From Bremia lactucae (taxonomy: Eukaryota > Oomycota > Peronosporomycetes > Peronosporales > Peronosporaceae), in contig NC_090610.1 of assembly GCF_004359215.1 (NCBI RefSeq), forward strand, positions 11,811,866-11,847,695: DNA of 35,830 bases. Direction: 5' to 3'. The translations under genes and the position numbers were made by a program. How positions within the stretch are numbered: the stretch's first letter is position 1; each line of letters begins with the position of its first letter. Positions 8,455-17,475 of the stretch are shown piece by piece. The notes under the pieces were generated by a model. The model saw only the letters and a list, made by a program, of their open reading frames with translations. It was not told the origin of the DNA and made no database searches.

Positions 8455-9052
8455 TATGTCAAATGAGGCGAACCCAATTTTCCCGCCCCCACATCCATTG
8501 ATGGATTCGAGTGGTGAGAAGCATTTTCTTGTTGGGAGCTTCTCGAATCACCACGATATGAAAGGAGGTACGTTGCTGTGCCCGTGTCTTTATCAACACG
8601 GGCACAGCCCGGAGCCGTGATCGACTCTGGTACTGCAACAAGATGTACCATCTTGCTGATACTGTCTACAAAAAGATCTATAATAAATATGAGTAAAAGT
8701 AACTTGAGAGCCACCTTGCGAGCTCAACGCAGGCTCCTGCACCCCCTTCGCGCCAGTCTACGTATCCCTTGGGTCATCCGTCGTTGCACTCCATTGTGAT
8801 GGTTTATCCGTACGTACGCGTTATCTCATTCGTTAGTGAGGGTATTCACCCTCGCATGATAGTTGGGAACCTCGTTCCCAACCGATGTTGGACGTTCCGG
8901 ATCTCGTCTTGCAGTACGAAGAGACCCATCCTCCTCGACAGAAGGTCCATCAAGAACGAGCGCTTCCCGCGCTCGTAAAAGAATTTGAGGTTCTCAATCC
9001 CTTGACGCATCCTGTAAGAGATGAGCGTCCTCCAATAAGAATCGCTAAATGA
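8455..9052 (+). pseudogene. Chromodomain and end of pol of E1, split by an insertion
   Basis: The first half reads DSSGEKHFLVGSFSNHHDMKGG at 8495-8567. The second half begins YLIR at about 8821 and continues GYSPSHDSWEPRSQ and LVLQYEETHPPRQKVH to TGA at 9050-9052. Element R has the uninterrupted domain GQRFLVERILNHRDVKGQ ... GYPTSHNSWEPRSQ at 30800-30680. Chromodomains at the end of integrase steer gypsy integration to chromatin marks. Here 245 bp interrupt the domain. Confidence 0.7.
8573..8818. other. Insertion in the chromodomain carrying a folded-back integrase piece
   Basis: The piece is flanked by GTACG (8568-8572 and 8814-8818, with another copy at 8810-8814). It starts with CARVFIN on the plus strand, which then folds back: a perfect 13-bp inverted repeat (8575-8587 / 8596-8608, 8-nt loop) is followed by the same integrase region on the minus strand (SKMVHLVAVPESIT, about 8662-8621). 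The remaining roughly 100 bp (8705-8810) I do not recognise. Confidence 0.65.
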
Positions 9053-10195
9053 ATACGCTTCTTTAGGGGCATGACTTGCACCCTGAAAAAAACAGCATAA
9101 GCATGAGTCTCCCCACGAGAGGCAAGCTTCTCTAGACAAACGGTGTAACTTATTAACTTATAGCGTGCACGGACTACGATCCGTTTCTCGAACTGTTCAC
9201 GGAAAGCATATAAGCTTGTCAAGCCAGCCTCACGGCCTATGTTTTGCACATTCTGTACAAAAGTTGTTCAAGCTTGGAACAAAGGTTTGACATCCTTTGC
9301 TCGCTTAGAAGAGTGCCACCACCGATGCCGGAAATAGGCATCGACGAAGAATTCCGTCTCATCCTCACCAGGCTTGTGAAGCCTATAATGAGTCGAATAA
9401 CGGAATATGATATCGGTTGTTGGTCATACCAGACCGAACCGCAACGTATCGCGCCCCCACCCTGTTGGCTCATGTTAGTATTAACGCTAACTTGGCCCTT
9501 GGAGCGATCCCTAGAATCCCTTCTTTTCCTGGTTATGCAAACTAGCACCACCAGCAGCACTCTTCCATTCGCGACCACTTAGTTCCTGGTGACGCATACT
9601 AAGGTCACCAGAGTGGTCATCACCTACGGATTCATCTGATGATGACTCCCCACCAAAGAGGTCCTACGAGTCGCACAACCTCGTCATCACCTCTCTGGTT
9701 GTCACGTTAGAACCTAAAGGTTAAACGGACTCGGCCCGGGGTGATCCGGCGGCCTTTTCAGTAGCCACAAAGTCGGGCGATGCCGGTGAATTGGTCCAGT
9801 CCCCTACAATTGGTGAAGCGTGTGACTTGTCTCCGTCACCTGCAATGTCATTAACAGATGACATGTTCCATTCACCTCCGCTGGGAGTTGGAGGTGGCAT
9901 ACCCCCCCCCGCAGTAGACGCTAATGCGTCTACTGAAACTTTGCGGTACTATCAGCTACACTTTTTGGTGCAGCTGCCAGCTTAGCGGCCTCACGGCCAC
10001 GCGCACAGACTTATTCGTCGCCATATAAATTTTTATCCAAACCAATAATGCAAATAACATCGGTAACATCAATCAATGATTAAAATATATATTGTAAATA
10101 AAATGTATTTTGATCAAACTATTAATGTAAATTACAGGGGAGACATAATAGTTTTTCCTGTAACCCTACCTCAGTTTCTATAGTGATTGTTGGTT
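9053..10195. other. 3' region of E1 between pol stop and 3' LTR
   Basis: There is no sense gene. The antisense frame runs through it in pieces. Perfect short hairpins are dense, for example CAGTAGACGC/GCGTCTACTG at about 9920-9943. The stretch 9920-10030 is homologous to 22270-22400 of the fragment near the centre of the window. The last roughly 180 bp are AT-rich and featureless. Confidence 0.5.
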
Positions 10196-10206
10196 AGGAG
10201 GGGTGA
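10196..10206 (+). other. Polypurine tract of E1
   Basis: AGGAGGGGTGA lies directly before the 3' LTR start TGTAAC, the expected place for second-strand priming. Equivalent tracts adjoin the LTR starts at 29830-29841 and 22184-22192 on the minus strand. Confidence 0.6.
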
Positions 10207-10721
10207 TGTAACGGGGTGTCCCGTTACATAAATATTATTTCCTATAAGAGGAAAAATAAATATAATTTTCTATGAAAGGAAATAAACAAAAATGAACAAA
10301 AATGATTACCTTAATTTTTTCTGACTTAAATGATTCCAATATTACCAAATTATGTAATATTGATGCAATCAGACATTTTCTCTAGTGATAAGTTGATTTG
10401 AGTCCGAAGCAACCCCGCCAATCGTTACAAGACACGATTGTGCGGTGTGCAAGGAGGCGTCATACTAAAGCTAATAATTAATTCAATAAGTTCAGTAGTA
10501 GATAGAAGATCGTTACGTCGGAAACAAAATATATTAATACAGTTTTACTTTTCTCTATTCTAAAGCCTCAGTCTAAACCTTAAGGTTAGAGACCCTCAGC
10601 TTCATAAGAAACATTCCTCTGTACCTTTGTGTACGTGAAGTTTCGAGGGACATCACCTACACTGTAATCAGTGTAAGGTGAGCTATCACTGACCAGTACT
10701 AGTGAAAGGTGCCCCTTTACA
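10207..10721 (+). repeat. 3' LTR of E1 (family-1 LTR)
   Basis: It starts TGTAACGGGGTGTCCCGTTACA and ends GCCCCTTTACA. It is homologous end to end with 2102-2637 but clearly diverged, with several indels; the best-kept stretch is the TAGTAGATAGAAGATCGTTACGT block. The next base begins a reverse-strand element without any target-site duplication. Confidence 0.8.
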
Positions 10722-10737
10722 TAAAACTTTTCAAAAT

Positions 10738-10945
10738 GAGCTGGTGACAGCTCGTCAAAAATCTCATCCTTGGAGGATGTAGTGAAACGTCTGGTTCGTG
10801 AGAACCAGACTCTGTCACGAATCTATTATGCTTTAGCTCGTAACTACCAGGCTTTGGCAGACGCCTTAGACCGTTCCAAGTGATCCGGGATCGGAAAAAG
10901 CCTCGTACTGATGGTAAGGGCGGAGAAGCCCGACATAAAATGTAG
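10738..10945 (+). pseudogene. Antisense coiled-coil frame of E2 (C-terminal part)
   Basis: The plus strand, antisense to E2 pol, reads ELVTARQ, then after a 1-nt shift KISSLEDVVKRLVRENQTL and ALARNYQALADAL, then after another shift VIRDRKKPRTDGKGGEARHK and TAG 10943-10945. The E1 counterpart has ELVTDRQ, KISSLEERVDRLAQVNQTL, ALARNHQALANSL and VIRNRNKPRTDGTGG. Most differences are conservative in this frame. The stop lies opposite the integrase C-terminal motif, as in E1. Confidence 0.5.
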
Positions 10946-12260
10946 CTTACGCATTTTACGAGGCAGCTCGATCGTGTACACATTGCCTTGCCGATGCGGT
11001 ACACAAAACGGGCTGATATACCTGGGAAGTAGTTTATTACGGCCCACATTCCCACATTCGTCACTCCATATTTTGGTAGTTTACTATAGACAGTAGGACA
11101 AGATCAGAAGCATTAAATGAAAGAATGTTTGCTCTTCCATTCTTGTCAGAGTTCTGTTTCTATCGGTCCACCGCATCAGCGATGGAATCCTGAACGAAAC
11201 GGACTACTGCTTCTTTAGTCAGCAGAAATTCTCCTGCGTACTCGGTTCTGATTTTTATTCAGTGAGACCGATCTTCTCTCTTTTTAGCGCATTATTGATC
11301 TCACAAATATTATTGTTTTCGATGCTGAGTCTTTCAGCATCGTTATAAAAGTCAGTAATTATATACTGTTATTACTGAGTTTGTCCACTTCAACGTTGAT
11401 TGAATCAAAATTAGTATCTTTCGCATTGACTGTAGTGTCAATGCATGATGAGCAAGAGCTAGGAATTTCTTTGGTCGAGCGAGTCCGTCTACCCCTCGAA
11501 TAAGAGTAAATCTCAAACAAGGTGGATATGCTTGGATGGCGTAAGCTAGATGATGTCAAATGCTACCATCTGTGAGAACTCGCTTCAAATCTTAAAGACG
11601 TAATCGCAAAGTATCTCTTCGAGGACAAAGTTTGCACGTTCTGTTGGACCATCTGTTTCAGGAAGTTCAAAGCTGGCAGTTTCAACTGTGTTCTAAGTAA
11701 TTTGAACACAATTTGCCAAAATTCCGCCGCAAATATAGAGCCTTGATCTGAGACCAGTTCACGGGGTAACCCATGGAGTCGAAATATCGTCTCAACAAAG
11801 CCACAAACACAGCCTTTGGCTGTGATCGACTTCGGAGCATCAGCAAGATGGTATCATCTTGCTGAACGATTACAAACACAAGAATATCATTATTCTTAGG
11901 TTCGTCTTCGGGAAATCCGAAGACGAAGACCATGGCAGACTACCCAACACTCTGCCTGAACAGGTAGAGGTTGTAACGAAGCACGGGATGAAGCACTGGG
12001 CTTCACCCGTTGACAAACTTCGCAAGCACGTATGTACTTGCGGACGAACTCAAACTGGTGTGGTCAGTAGAAGTCGCGGATTATCGTGAAATACGTCTTC
12101 TCACGTCCACGATGACCACTTATTGATGCATCGTGGCACTCATACATGATGTAAATGCAAAGCAATATGGGTAGGGATGACGACACAAGGTGAGTCGCCG
12201 GCAATGGTTGCGTAATACAGTAAACCATTGTGTATTGTGTATCGATCATTTGAAGATCTT
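10844..12260 (-). pseudogene. Integrase of E2, broken
   Basis: Minus strand. HHCC region at about 12190-11990 (IMYECHDASISGHRGREKTY). Core with FVFGFPEDEPKNND at about 11930-11890 and a degenerate LLRRYFDSMGYPVNW at about 11800-11760. Linker (EVDKLSNN) at about 11390-11370. C-terminal domain LLPRYISPFCVPHRQGNVYT at 11035-10976. A perfect 11-bp inverted repeat sits in the core (11901-11911 / 11917-11927). Frameshifts and stops throughout. Confidence 0.75.
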
Positions 12261-12302
12261 TACAAGTTCGACAATCCTTTTAAGCATTGTTGGGATGGAT
12301 TT

Positions 12303-12935
12303 TCAAGGTAGTCCAATTACCTTTAAGAGCCTTATCCTTTGATAGGCTCTTCTAACGTCGTTGGGTAATTTTGACGACAAAACACTTATTGTTGCAGTAG
12401 TGAGCTTATGATCGCGGTGGATTGTTGCAACTGTGAGCTTATCCTCCCTGTTATTTTGCGCGGCCGGCTTAAAATAGGGCTGGCGTAAAAGCGCATTAGC
12501 GACAACAATCAGTCGTCCTGGTTTACACTCCACATAGAAGTTATATTCCGCGAAGAAAGACAATCCACTCGCCATTCTTTGCGAGAGGTGTGGACTGTTT
12601 ACGGCCCTGCGTAAAGACGCATGGTCCGTATATACAATGAACGGTATGTCTCCCAAGATATAGACCCTAAACTTAGCCAGTGCGTATTTCATGGCAAGGA
12701 GTTCCTTGCCATGCACTGGATAATTGCGTTTAGCTGGTTGAAGCAGACGCGATTGATAATAGACGACGCGCTCTGCGCCGTCTGTGTCGTATTGCATTAA
12801 CGCACAGCCGATTGCAAATTTGCTGGCGTCATAGACCATATGAAAGGGTTGGTCTTGGTCCGCAATCGCCAGGATTGGTGATTGCATCAAGTTTTGCTTG
12901 ATATTCGCAAATAATCGCTGACAATCAGCGTTCAA
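12303..12935 (-). pseudogene. RNase H domain of E2 (longest intact pol piece)
   Basis: An uninterrupted 210-aa frame: NIKQNLMQSPILAIADQDQP, then DASKFAIGCALMQYDTDGAE, RNYPVHGKELLAMKYALAKF (catalytic Glu), VYTDHASLRRAVNSPHLSQR (Asp) and FFAEYNFYVECKPGRL. This is the complete gypsy RNase H layout, though YD replaces CD at the first catalytic motif context and the flanking domains are broken. A 10-bp perfect hairpin lies at 12691-12712. Confidence 0.8.
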
Positions 12936-13005
12936 TAACCACTACGCTTTTCTTCAACGAAGAAGAAAGATGTACTGTTATTTCGACATAATTGCATAAC
13001 GCACT

Positions 13006-13140
13006 CAGCCGCCGATTTAAGATGACCGACTTCGAAATCGCGAATTATGACAATCTGAGCATACCACAAAGTATGTTGACGGCGTTTCGTAGATCGTGAA
13101 GCATTCAAACGGCATTTCACACGTAGCTAGTGCTGGTTTG
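13006..13140. other. Unassigned junction between E2 and F2L
   Basis: RT homology of E2 ends near NYVE at about 12997, and gag homology of F2L starts at CTATGCC (13141). The roughly 135 bp between match nothing else that I could see in the window and contain no ORF of note. Confidence 0.4.
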
Positions 13141-14155
13141 CTATGCCAACTCGGTACATCTCTGTACCTGATTCAGAGCCGAAGGTTCGCTCTCTAGTTG
13201 TCAATGTAAAGCCATTTGTGAGAAAAGAGAGAGAAAATATCCCTGATTGGATTAAACAGATCGAGATGTCCATTGGCTCCGCCATGTTCTTAACAGAACG
13301 ACAAAAGGTGGCCATGGCCATTTCCAAATTCGGAGGTAGAGCTATAAAGTGGGCACTCGCGTGCAGCACGTCCATAAACGACGCAATTCCCTCATGGGAT
13401 TCGCTGGAATAGCAAATGACCAGCATGTGTGCACCGCCTGGTCCGGCTTTTTGCATGCGATCACGACTCATAGCGACGCGACAGAGTAAACGAACACTAG
13501 AAGACTACGTCCAGTAGTTTTGAACTCTCATTGCATCTATGCATCAAGCCCCGGTGCAAGAAGCAATTGTCGTAACAATCTTTATGGGGGTATCAATGAG
13601 GGCGTTGCCCGGACAGAATTATTCCGATTTCATCCCGCTACTTTTGATGAGGCAGTTGCAATAGCGCTACGCGCTGAGTTCGACTTTAAGTCTGCACGTA
13701 TTAGCACGCATGTTCACCGAACAGCTCTTCGAGCACATGGGTACCGTCTAATGGACACCAACCCATGGATCTAAGCCTCGTTGAGGAAGGAGAAGAGGCA
13801 CTTCAATCTGTAAAACAGCATAAGAACATCGTAGATGTTGTTGTGCTTCCGCACAGTAACATCTACGATGTTCTTACGAAATATTTACTTCCGGCCTGTC
13901 CCCTACAAAATTCGCGAAAAGCTCGAAAGAGCACCATACCGACCTATACCAGATATCTGGTACGGTGCGGGAAAACATCGATACCCAGTAGGTTCAGAAC
14001 GTTCTACTGGGGAAGACCTAGGCTTGTTGAACCTCTAGGAGATGGGAGTAAACATTACCTAGCCCAAATTAGCTCGGGGCGTAATGGCACGGGGTGCGAG
14101 TACAAGCCTGGCTTGTTAGTCGCTCAAGCGACTGTAAGGGCTTTGATAAATCATG
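13141..14155 (+). pseudogene. gag: gag of F2L, broken
   Basis: Open pieces: 13143-13412 with RENIPDWIKQIEMSIGSAMF and KFGGRAIKWALACSTS (capsid core), 13520-13774 with EGVARTELFRFHPATFDEAV and AIALRAEF, and 13765-14166 with the MDLSLVEEG start of the spacer before protease. No intact zinc knuckle was seen; in its place lies a large hairpin (13821-13876). N-terminal residues present in F2R are missing here. Confidence 0.75.
13821..13876. repeat. Perfect 19-bp inverted repeat in family-2 gag
   Basis: The arms 13821-13839 and 13858-13876 are exact reverse complements (TAAGAACATC... / ...GATGTTCTTA) with an 18-nt loop that itself pairs (TGTG/CACA). The same hairpin is at 27517-27572 in F2R. It is the longest perfect short-range hairpin I noticed in the window. 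Confidence 0.85.
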
Positions 14156-14490
14156 GTCAATTTTAATTGACTCAGAAGCGTCTTGCAGTTGTGCTTGATG
14201 CTTTCCCTTGAGGGAAATCAACAGTACGCTGAGGTGCTGAAAGCGCATAAAAGTGATACAATCACTTTTTGCTTAGCGACTGGGATTCGTGTCACTGTCC
14301 CTAATATTCCATTGAACTTAGGCATAAAGTTTCTGGACTTTGACAGTATTTAACGCTGTCTCGTCCTTGATTTAGATTCGAGATATGATCTCATCCTGGG
14401 TATGGCCTGGCTTGAACGCCATGAGCCTTGGATCAATTGGGGTTTAAGACGTTAGGCGCCACGCGCATTGTTCCTAGCAAAGTTTATAAG
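14156..14490 (+). pseudogene. Aspartic protease of F2L, inactive
   Basis: Pieces read AEVLKAHKSDT, LATG, CLVLDLDSRYDLILGMAWLE and RHEPWID, the flap and C-terminal half of a gypsy protease. The active site is not intact in either reading: NHG in one frame and DSEA in another, where D-[ST]-G-A is expected. F2L also has a stop (TAA 14350-14352) where F2R has CAA. Confidence 0.7.
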
Positions 14491-14671
14491 AGTCATGAAC
14501 CCACCTTTGCTAGGCAACAAAAGCGCTATTGGCGCGGATCACTGACTAAATCTGTCAGTGATTTAGACATTCGAATGTCTGCGTTACTAAATTTCAACGT
14601 AAAAAAACATTAACTCTGAGCCCGAAACAGAAAAGGGGGGTGGAACGGCACGTTCTCCGTCGAATGATAAC

Positions 14672-14763
14672 GATTCACTGAATGCTTAAAGCATTGTCGG
14701 CCTAAGGCCGAGTCATGATTTTCTGAATGCTGAAAGCATTGTAGGCCTAAGGCCGAATCATCA
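14672..14763 (+). repeat. Two copies of a 45-bp tandem repeat (15-aa unit)
   Basis: The unit reads SLNA-x-SIVGLRPSHD in the pol direction. Each unit carries two near-palindromes (AATGCTTAAAGCATT and CGGCCTAAGGCCG). F2R has three copies at about 26603-26737. It lies between protease and RT. Confidence 0.8.
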
Positions 14764-14879
14764 AGGGTGTAGCATCCCTGAGATACGCGAAGTGGCACGT
14801 CTAAGTCCGGCCGAGGTGGCACCATACTGAGTGTCAATGGTGCCACTATTGGCGACTCTGGTATAGAGCCAATACAGGC

Positions 14880-15760
14880 GAGGGAGAACCTAGCCTTACG
14901 GCAATCCCTTCGTTACATGTTCTTTTAAAGCTAGATGAAATATCTATTAATGAGTGCGGCCGAGCCTTAAAGGCTGGCGACTTATCTGAGATGGTGGTCA
15001 TTCGACCAACGATTGAGTTAAACTCATCGTCACTTCTGGTCGAAGTTGTCCTGGATGACACAAAAGCACTTAGTGCGCGGAGGGGGTCATCGATCCTCAA
15101 AGAGTACAATGTACAGTGCTCAGTGCACTTGACTTAGTCGATGGTCATTACCAACTGCTCATGCGAGCTAGCGATATCCCGCTTACAGCGGTTAGCATCC
15201 CAAGCGGTATGCTATGGGAGCGCTTGGATAGCCACAAGGGCCTGCCCATGCCCCGGCAATATTTAATCGTCTAGTGACGCAACTGTTCCACCCTCATCGA
15301 GGTTATGCGCAGACTTAGTTTGATTACATTTTTGTCGATAGTCGTGCGGATCACGGCCAGGCGGATGTGGAAAACTACATCGACCATTTGCGAACAGTGC
15401 TCGAGTGTATGCGCACAAATAAATTGTATGCCAATGCATCTAAATGCAGTTTTGGCGCCGACGAAATTCCTTTTTTAGGGTGTTTCATTGGGAAGCGAGG
15501 CCTTAGAGAGCGGATCCCGCTAAGGTAAAAGCCATAGTAGATTGGCCGGTTCCTAAAAACCAAAAGGATTTGCGTAAGGTTGGGTCTCGCCAACTGTTTA
15601 CACAAATATAGCGAAAATTACGCTGATATGACTAGGCCATTATCTAATCTCTTTAAAAAGGATACACGATGGTGCTGGACTAGCACTGAGAATGAATCTT
15701 TAAGCCAGTTTTGTTATAGCCTTATACATGCCCCGATTCTGACACTGCCAAATCCAAATT
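14880..15760 (+). pseudogene. Reverse transcriptase of F2L, broken
   Basis: The N-terminal part (LLKLDEISINECGRALKAGD ... MVVIRPTIELNSSSLLVEVV) is followed by LLMRASDIPLTAV, MLWERLD and PAPAIFNRLVT (motif B region). The catalytic box reads FDYIFVDSRA where YFDDIFVHSRA is expected, so the second Asp is replaced by Tyr. Connection motifs LGCFIG, VDWPVP and LHKYSENYADMTRPLSNLFKK follow to 15660. F2R has the same FDYI, so the loss is older than the duplication. Confidence 0.75.
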
Positions 15761-16195
15761 AACCTTTTTGTGTCGTCTGTGACGCATTGGATTTTGCCAT
15801 CGGCAGTGCTCTGTGACAAACAGATGATGATGGGCGTGAACGTGTAATTGCGTTCAAGTCTAGACAGCTTAAAGCTGCGGAAATGAACTAGCCAGTTCGT
15901 GACAAAGAGTGACTTGCTATGAAGTATGCTCTTGTCAAATTCAAAATTCATCTGCTCGGCTGTAATTATAAACAGATCACGCGTCATTACGCACTGCGAC
16001 TAAGTCCCCTCATCTCTCACATAGAATGGCCCGATGGCTATCCTTTTTCGCCGAATACAACTTCGAGGTGAAGTATAAGCCTGGCAAGCAGAATACTTTG
16101 GCTGATGCGTTATCAAGCAGGCGTGATTATGAGCTCTCTCATTTAACAACTGTAATGTCGCCTATTACTGAATTTATCCGTTCGGCTTACGCCTA
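15761..16195 (+). pseudogene. RNase H domain of F2L, broken
   Basis: Seen in sense: VCDALDFAIGSAL (first Asp), DGRERVIAFKSRQLKAAEMN, PVRDKE, LAMKYALVKFKIHLLG, ARWLSFFAEYNFEVKYKPGK and ADALSSRRDYELSHLTTVMS. Several stops interrupt it. The layout equals that of family 1. Confidence 0.7.
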
Positions 16196-16204
16196 GGATA
16201 AACA

Positions 16205-17475
16205 GTGTGTAGCTCTGCTACAAGCTCTGAAGAGGCTGAATCGGGGTTTAAATTGTTGGTACGTTTGCGTGCAAGGTTACATCGATTTTCTATCGTAATC
16301 GACCTGTTGCTTTATTGCACCGACGCTGGAGATCCCCCGCGTGTTCTTGTTCCTCATGATGAGAATTTGAAGTATCAAATCCTCTATGAGGCGCACGATA
16401 CTGTTCTTGGTGGTCATCTCGGTAGAGAAAATACCTACGGCTCTGCAAGCCGAATTTATTAGTGGCCCAAACTTTATCAATGGGTCAGCACATACGGTCG
16501 CACATGCGGAAGTTGCCAACGGGTTAAAAACCTCGGCGCATGCTGCTGCACCACTGGCAAGCCTGCCCGTACCCATTGGGTGTTGAAAGTCTATTAGTAT
16601 GGTTTTGTTTCGGTTACCAAAAGATTCGGCCGGCAACTCCGGCATAGTGGTCTTTGTTGGCCGATTGAGCAAAATGGCTTACTTAGCGGCTGTGCCGGGT
16701 ACCATTGATGGTGAAGGTACCGCAAGGCTATTCATCAGTCGCGTGTTTCGACAACACGGTTTGCCTGTGGCAATTGTCTCTGATCGGGACCCCCATTTCA
16801 CGGGTAAATTCTAGAAATCGATTCTCCGAGTGCTTGGCACCAGATTGGACATGTCCACCGCAGACCATCCGCAGACCGATGGTCAAACTGAACGTGTCAA
16901 TCGCGTCATTGAAGACGTTTTACGCAGTGCGTGTGCTTAGACACCAAAGCGCTGGAGCTCACTGATCCCAGTGGTGGATTTGCGTTAAATTACGCTGTCC
17001 ATGCCTTTATAGGCTACACTCAGATCTATGTCGACGGTCTTACCCACCCACCCACGCGTTCCGTTAACGATACCACTGCGTGGATAAGGGCTTGGTGGGG
17101 GAAGGGGTCAGCCGATAGGCTTGCTGATATCAGCACTGTTACCATTCGGAAACAACTAAGCGAGTTTCTCGCGACGCGACTTAGTGTCTTCAGACATGCA
17201 CGTGACACGATGGCTGATAGCCAAGACACACACAAAGAACAAGCAAATGTCAAAGGCAGAAGCTGTATAAATACTTATGTGGTCGGAGACCAATTTTATC
17301 AAACGCTAAAAATCTACCGACTAATTTGTCCTCCGCGGTCTTCAAGACCAAATTGAGCCCGCGCTTACTGAATTATTTATGGTCAGGGCCAAGAAGGGCC
17401 TACCTTACACGCTAAACCGCCCTACCAAGCTGCGTACACACCAAGTGTTCTACGTTTGCTTACTTTAGCCATATC
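16205..17475 (+). pseudogene. Integrase of F2L, broken
   Basis: HHCC domain: YQILYEAHDTVLGGHLGRE, then YGRTCGSCQRV at about 16490. Core: the first Asp is lost (SISMVLF where SMDF is expected, about 16590); GRLSKMAYLAAVPGTIDGEG; second Asp in VSDRDPHF at about 16780; Glu in [13 protein letters not shown] at about 16870. The C-terminal domain ends THQVFYVCLL at about 17465, opposite the stop of the antisense frame (17460-17462). Confidence 0.75.

Larger units (their letters stand above)
8036..10030 (-). pseudogene. Antisense reading frame of E1 with coiled-coil C terminus, broken
   Basis: The best-kept part is 8260-8036 (minus, 74 aa): heptad-like KISSLEERVDRLAQVNQTL, two copies of RNHQALA, then a basic end NRNKPRTDGTGG and TAG opposite the integrase THPTFYVG codons. 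Further upstream on the same strand, in changing frames, are EGLDHEHSRHR (about 8400), REQFEKRIVVRARYKL (about 9180), LSEQRMSNLCSKLEQ (about 9285), an acidic stretch SSSDESVGDDHSGD (about 9630) and an Ala-rich start (about 9970). Element E2 (10738-10945) and element R (29911-31249) have homologous antisense residues, including KPRTDG / KPRIDG at the end. Function unknown; it could be a low-complexity shadow of the sense linker, but the residue conservation argues against that. Confidence 0.5.
2102..10721 (+). mobile_element. E1: decayed family-1 Ty3/gypsy retrotransposon with internal inversion
   Basis: Two same-orientation LTRs (2102-2637 and 10207-10721) bound an interior in the order gag, [inverted NC-protease-linker], RT, RNase H, integrase, chromodomain and a 3' region with an antisense frame. 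The gag-PR-RT-RH-IN order and the chromodomain after integrase are those of chromovirus-type Ty3/gypsy elements. All domains carry stops and frameshifts. The LTRs are clearly diverged (roughly three quarters identical by eye), and the flanks CTGGC and TAAAA show no target-site duplication, so this is old or a recombinant of two insertions. Confidence 0.85.
10722..13005 (-). mobile_element. E2: truncated reverse-strand family-1 gypsy fragment
   Basis: On the minus strand it carries, from right to left, the end of RT, RNase H, integrase with linker and C-terminal domain, and the C-terminal part of the antisense frame. It has no LTR of its own: the left end abuts the 3' LTR of E1 at a point equivalent to E1 position about 8280, and the right end stops within the RT thumb. 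It is the more intact copy for RNase H. Confidence 0.8.

Noticed and set aside
8575..8608. Rho-independent terminator
   Set aside because: The GC-rich hairpin has no T-run, the DNA is eukaryotic, and the hairpin is explained as an integrase fold-back.
8328..8714. Minus-strand ORF of 128 aa
   Set aside because: It is a fusion of the reversed integrase insert, the complement of the chromodomain and a piece of the antisense frame; not one gene.
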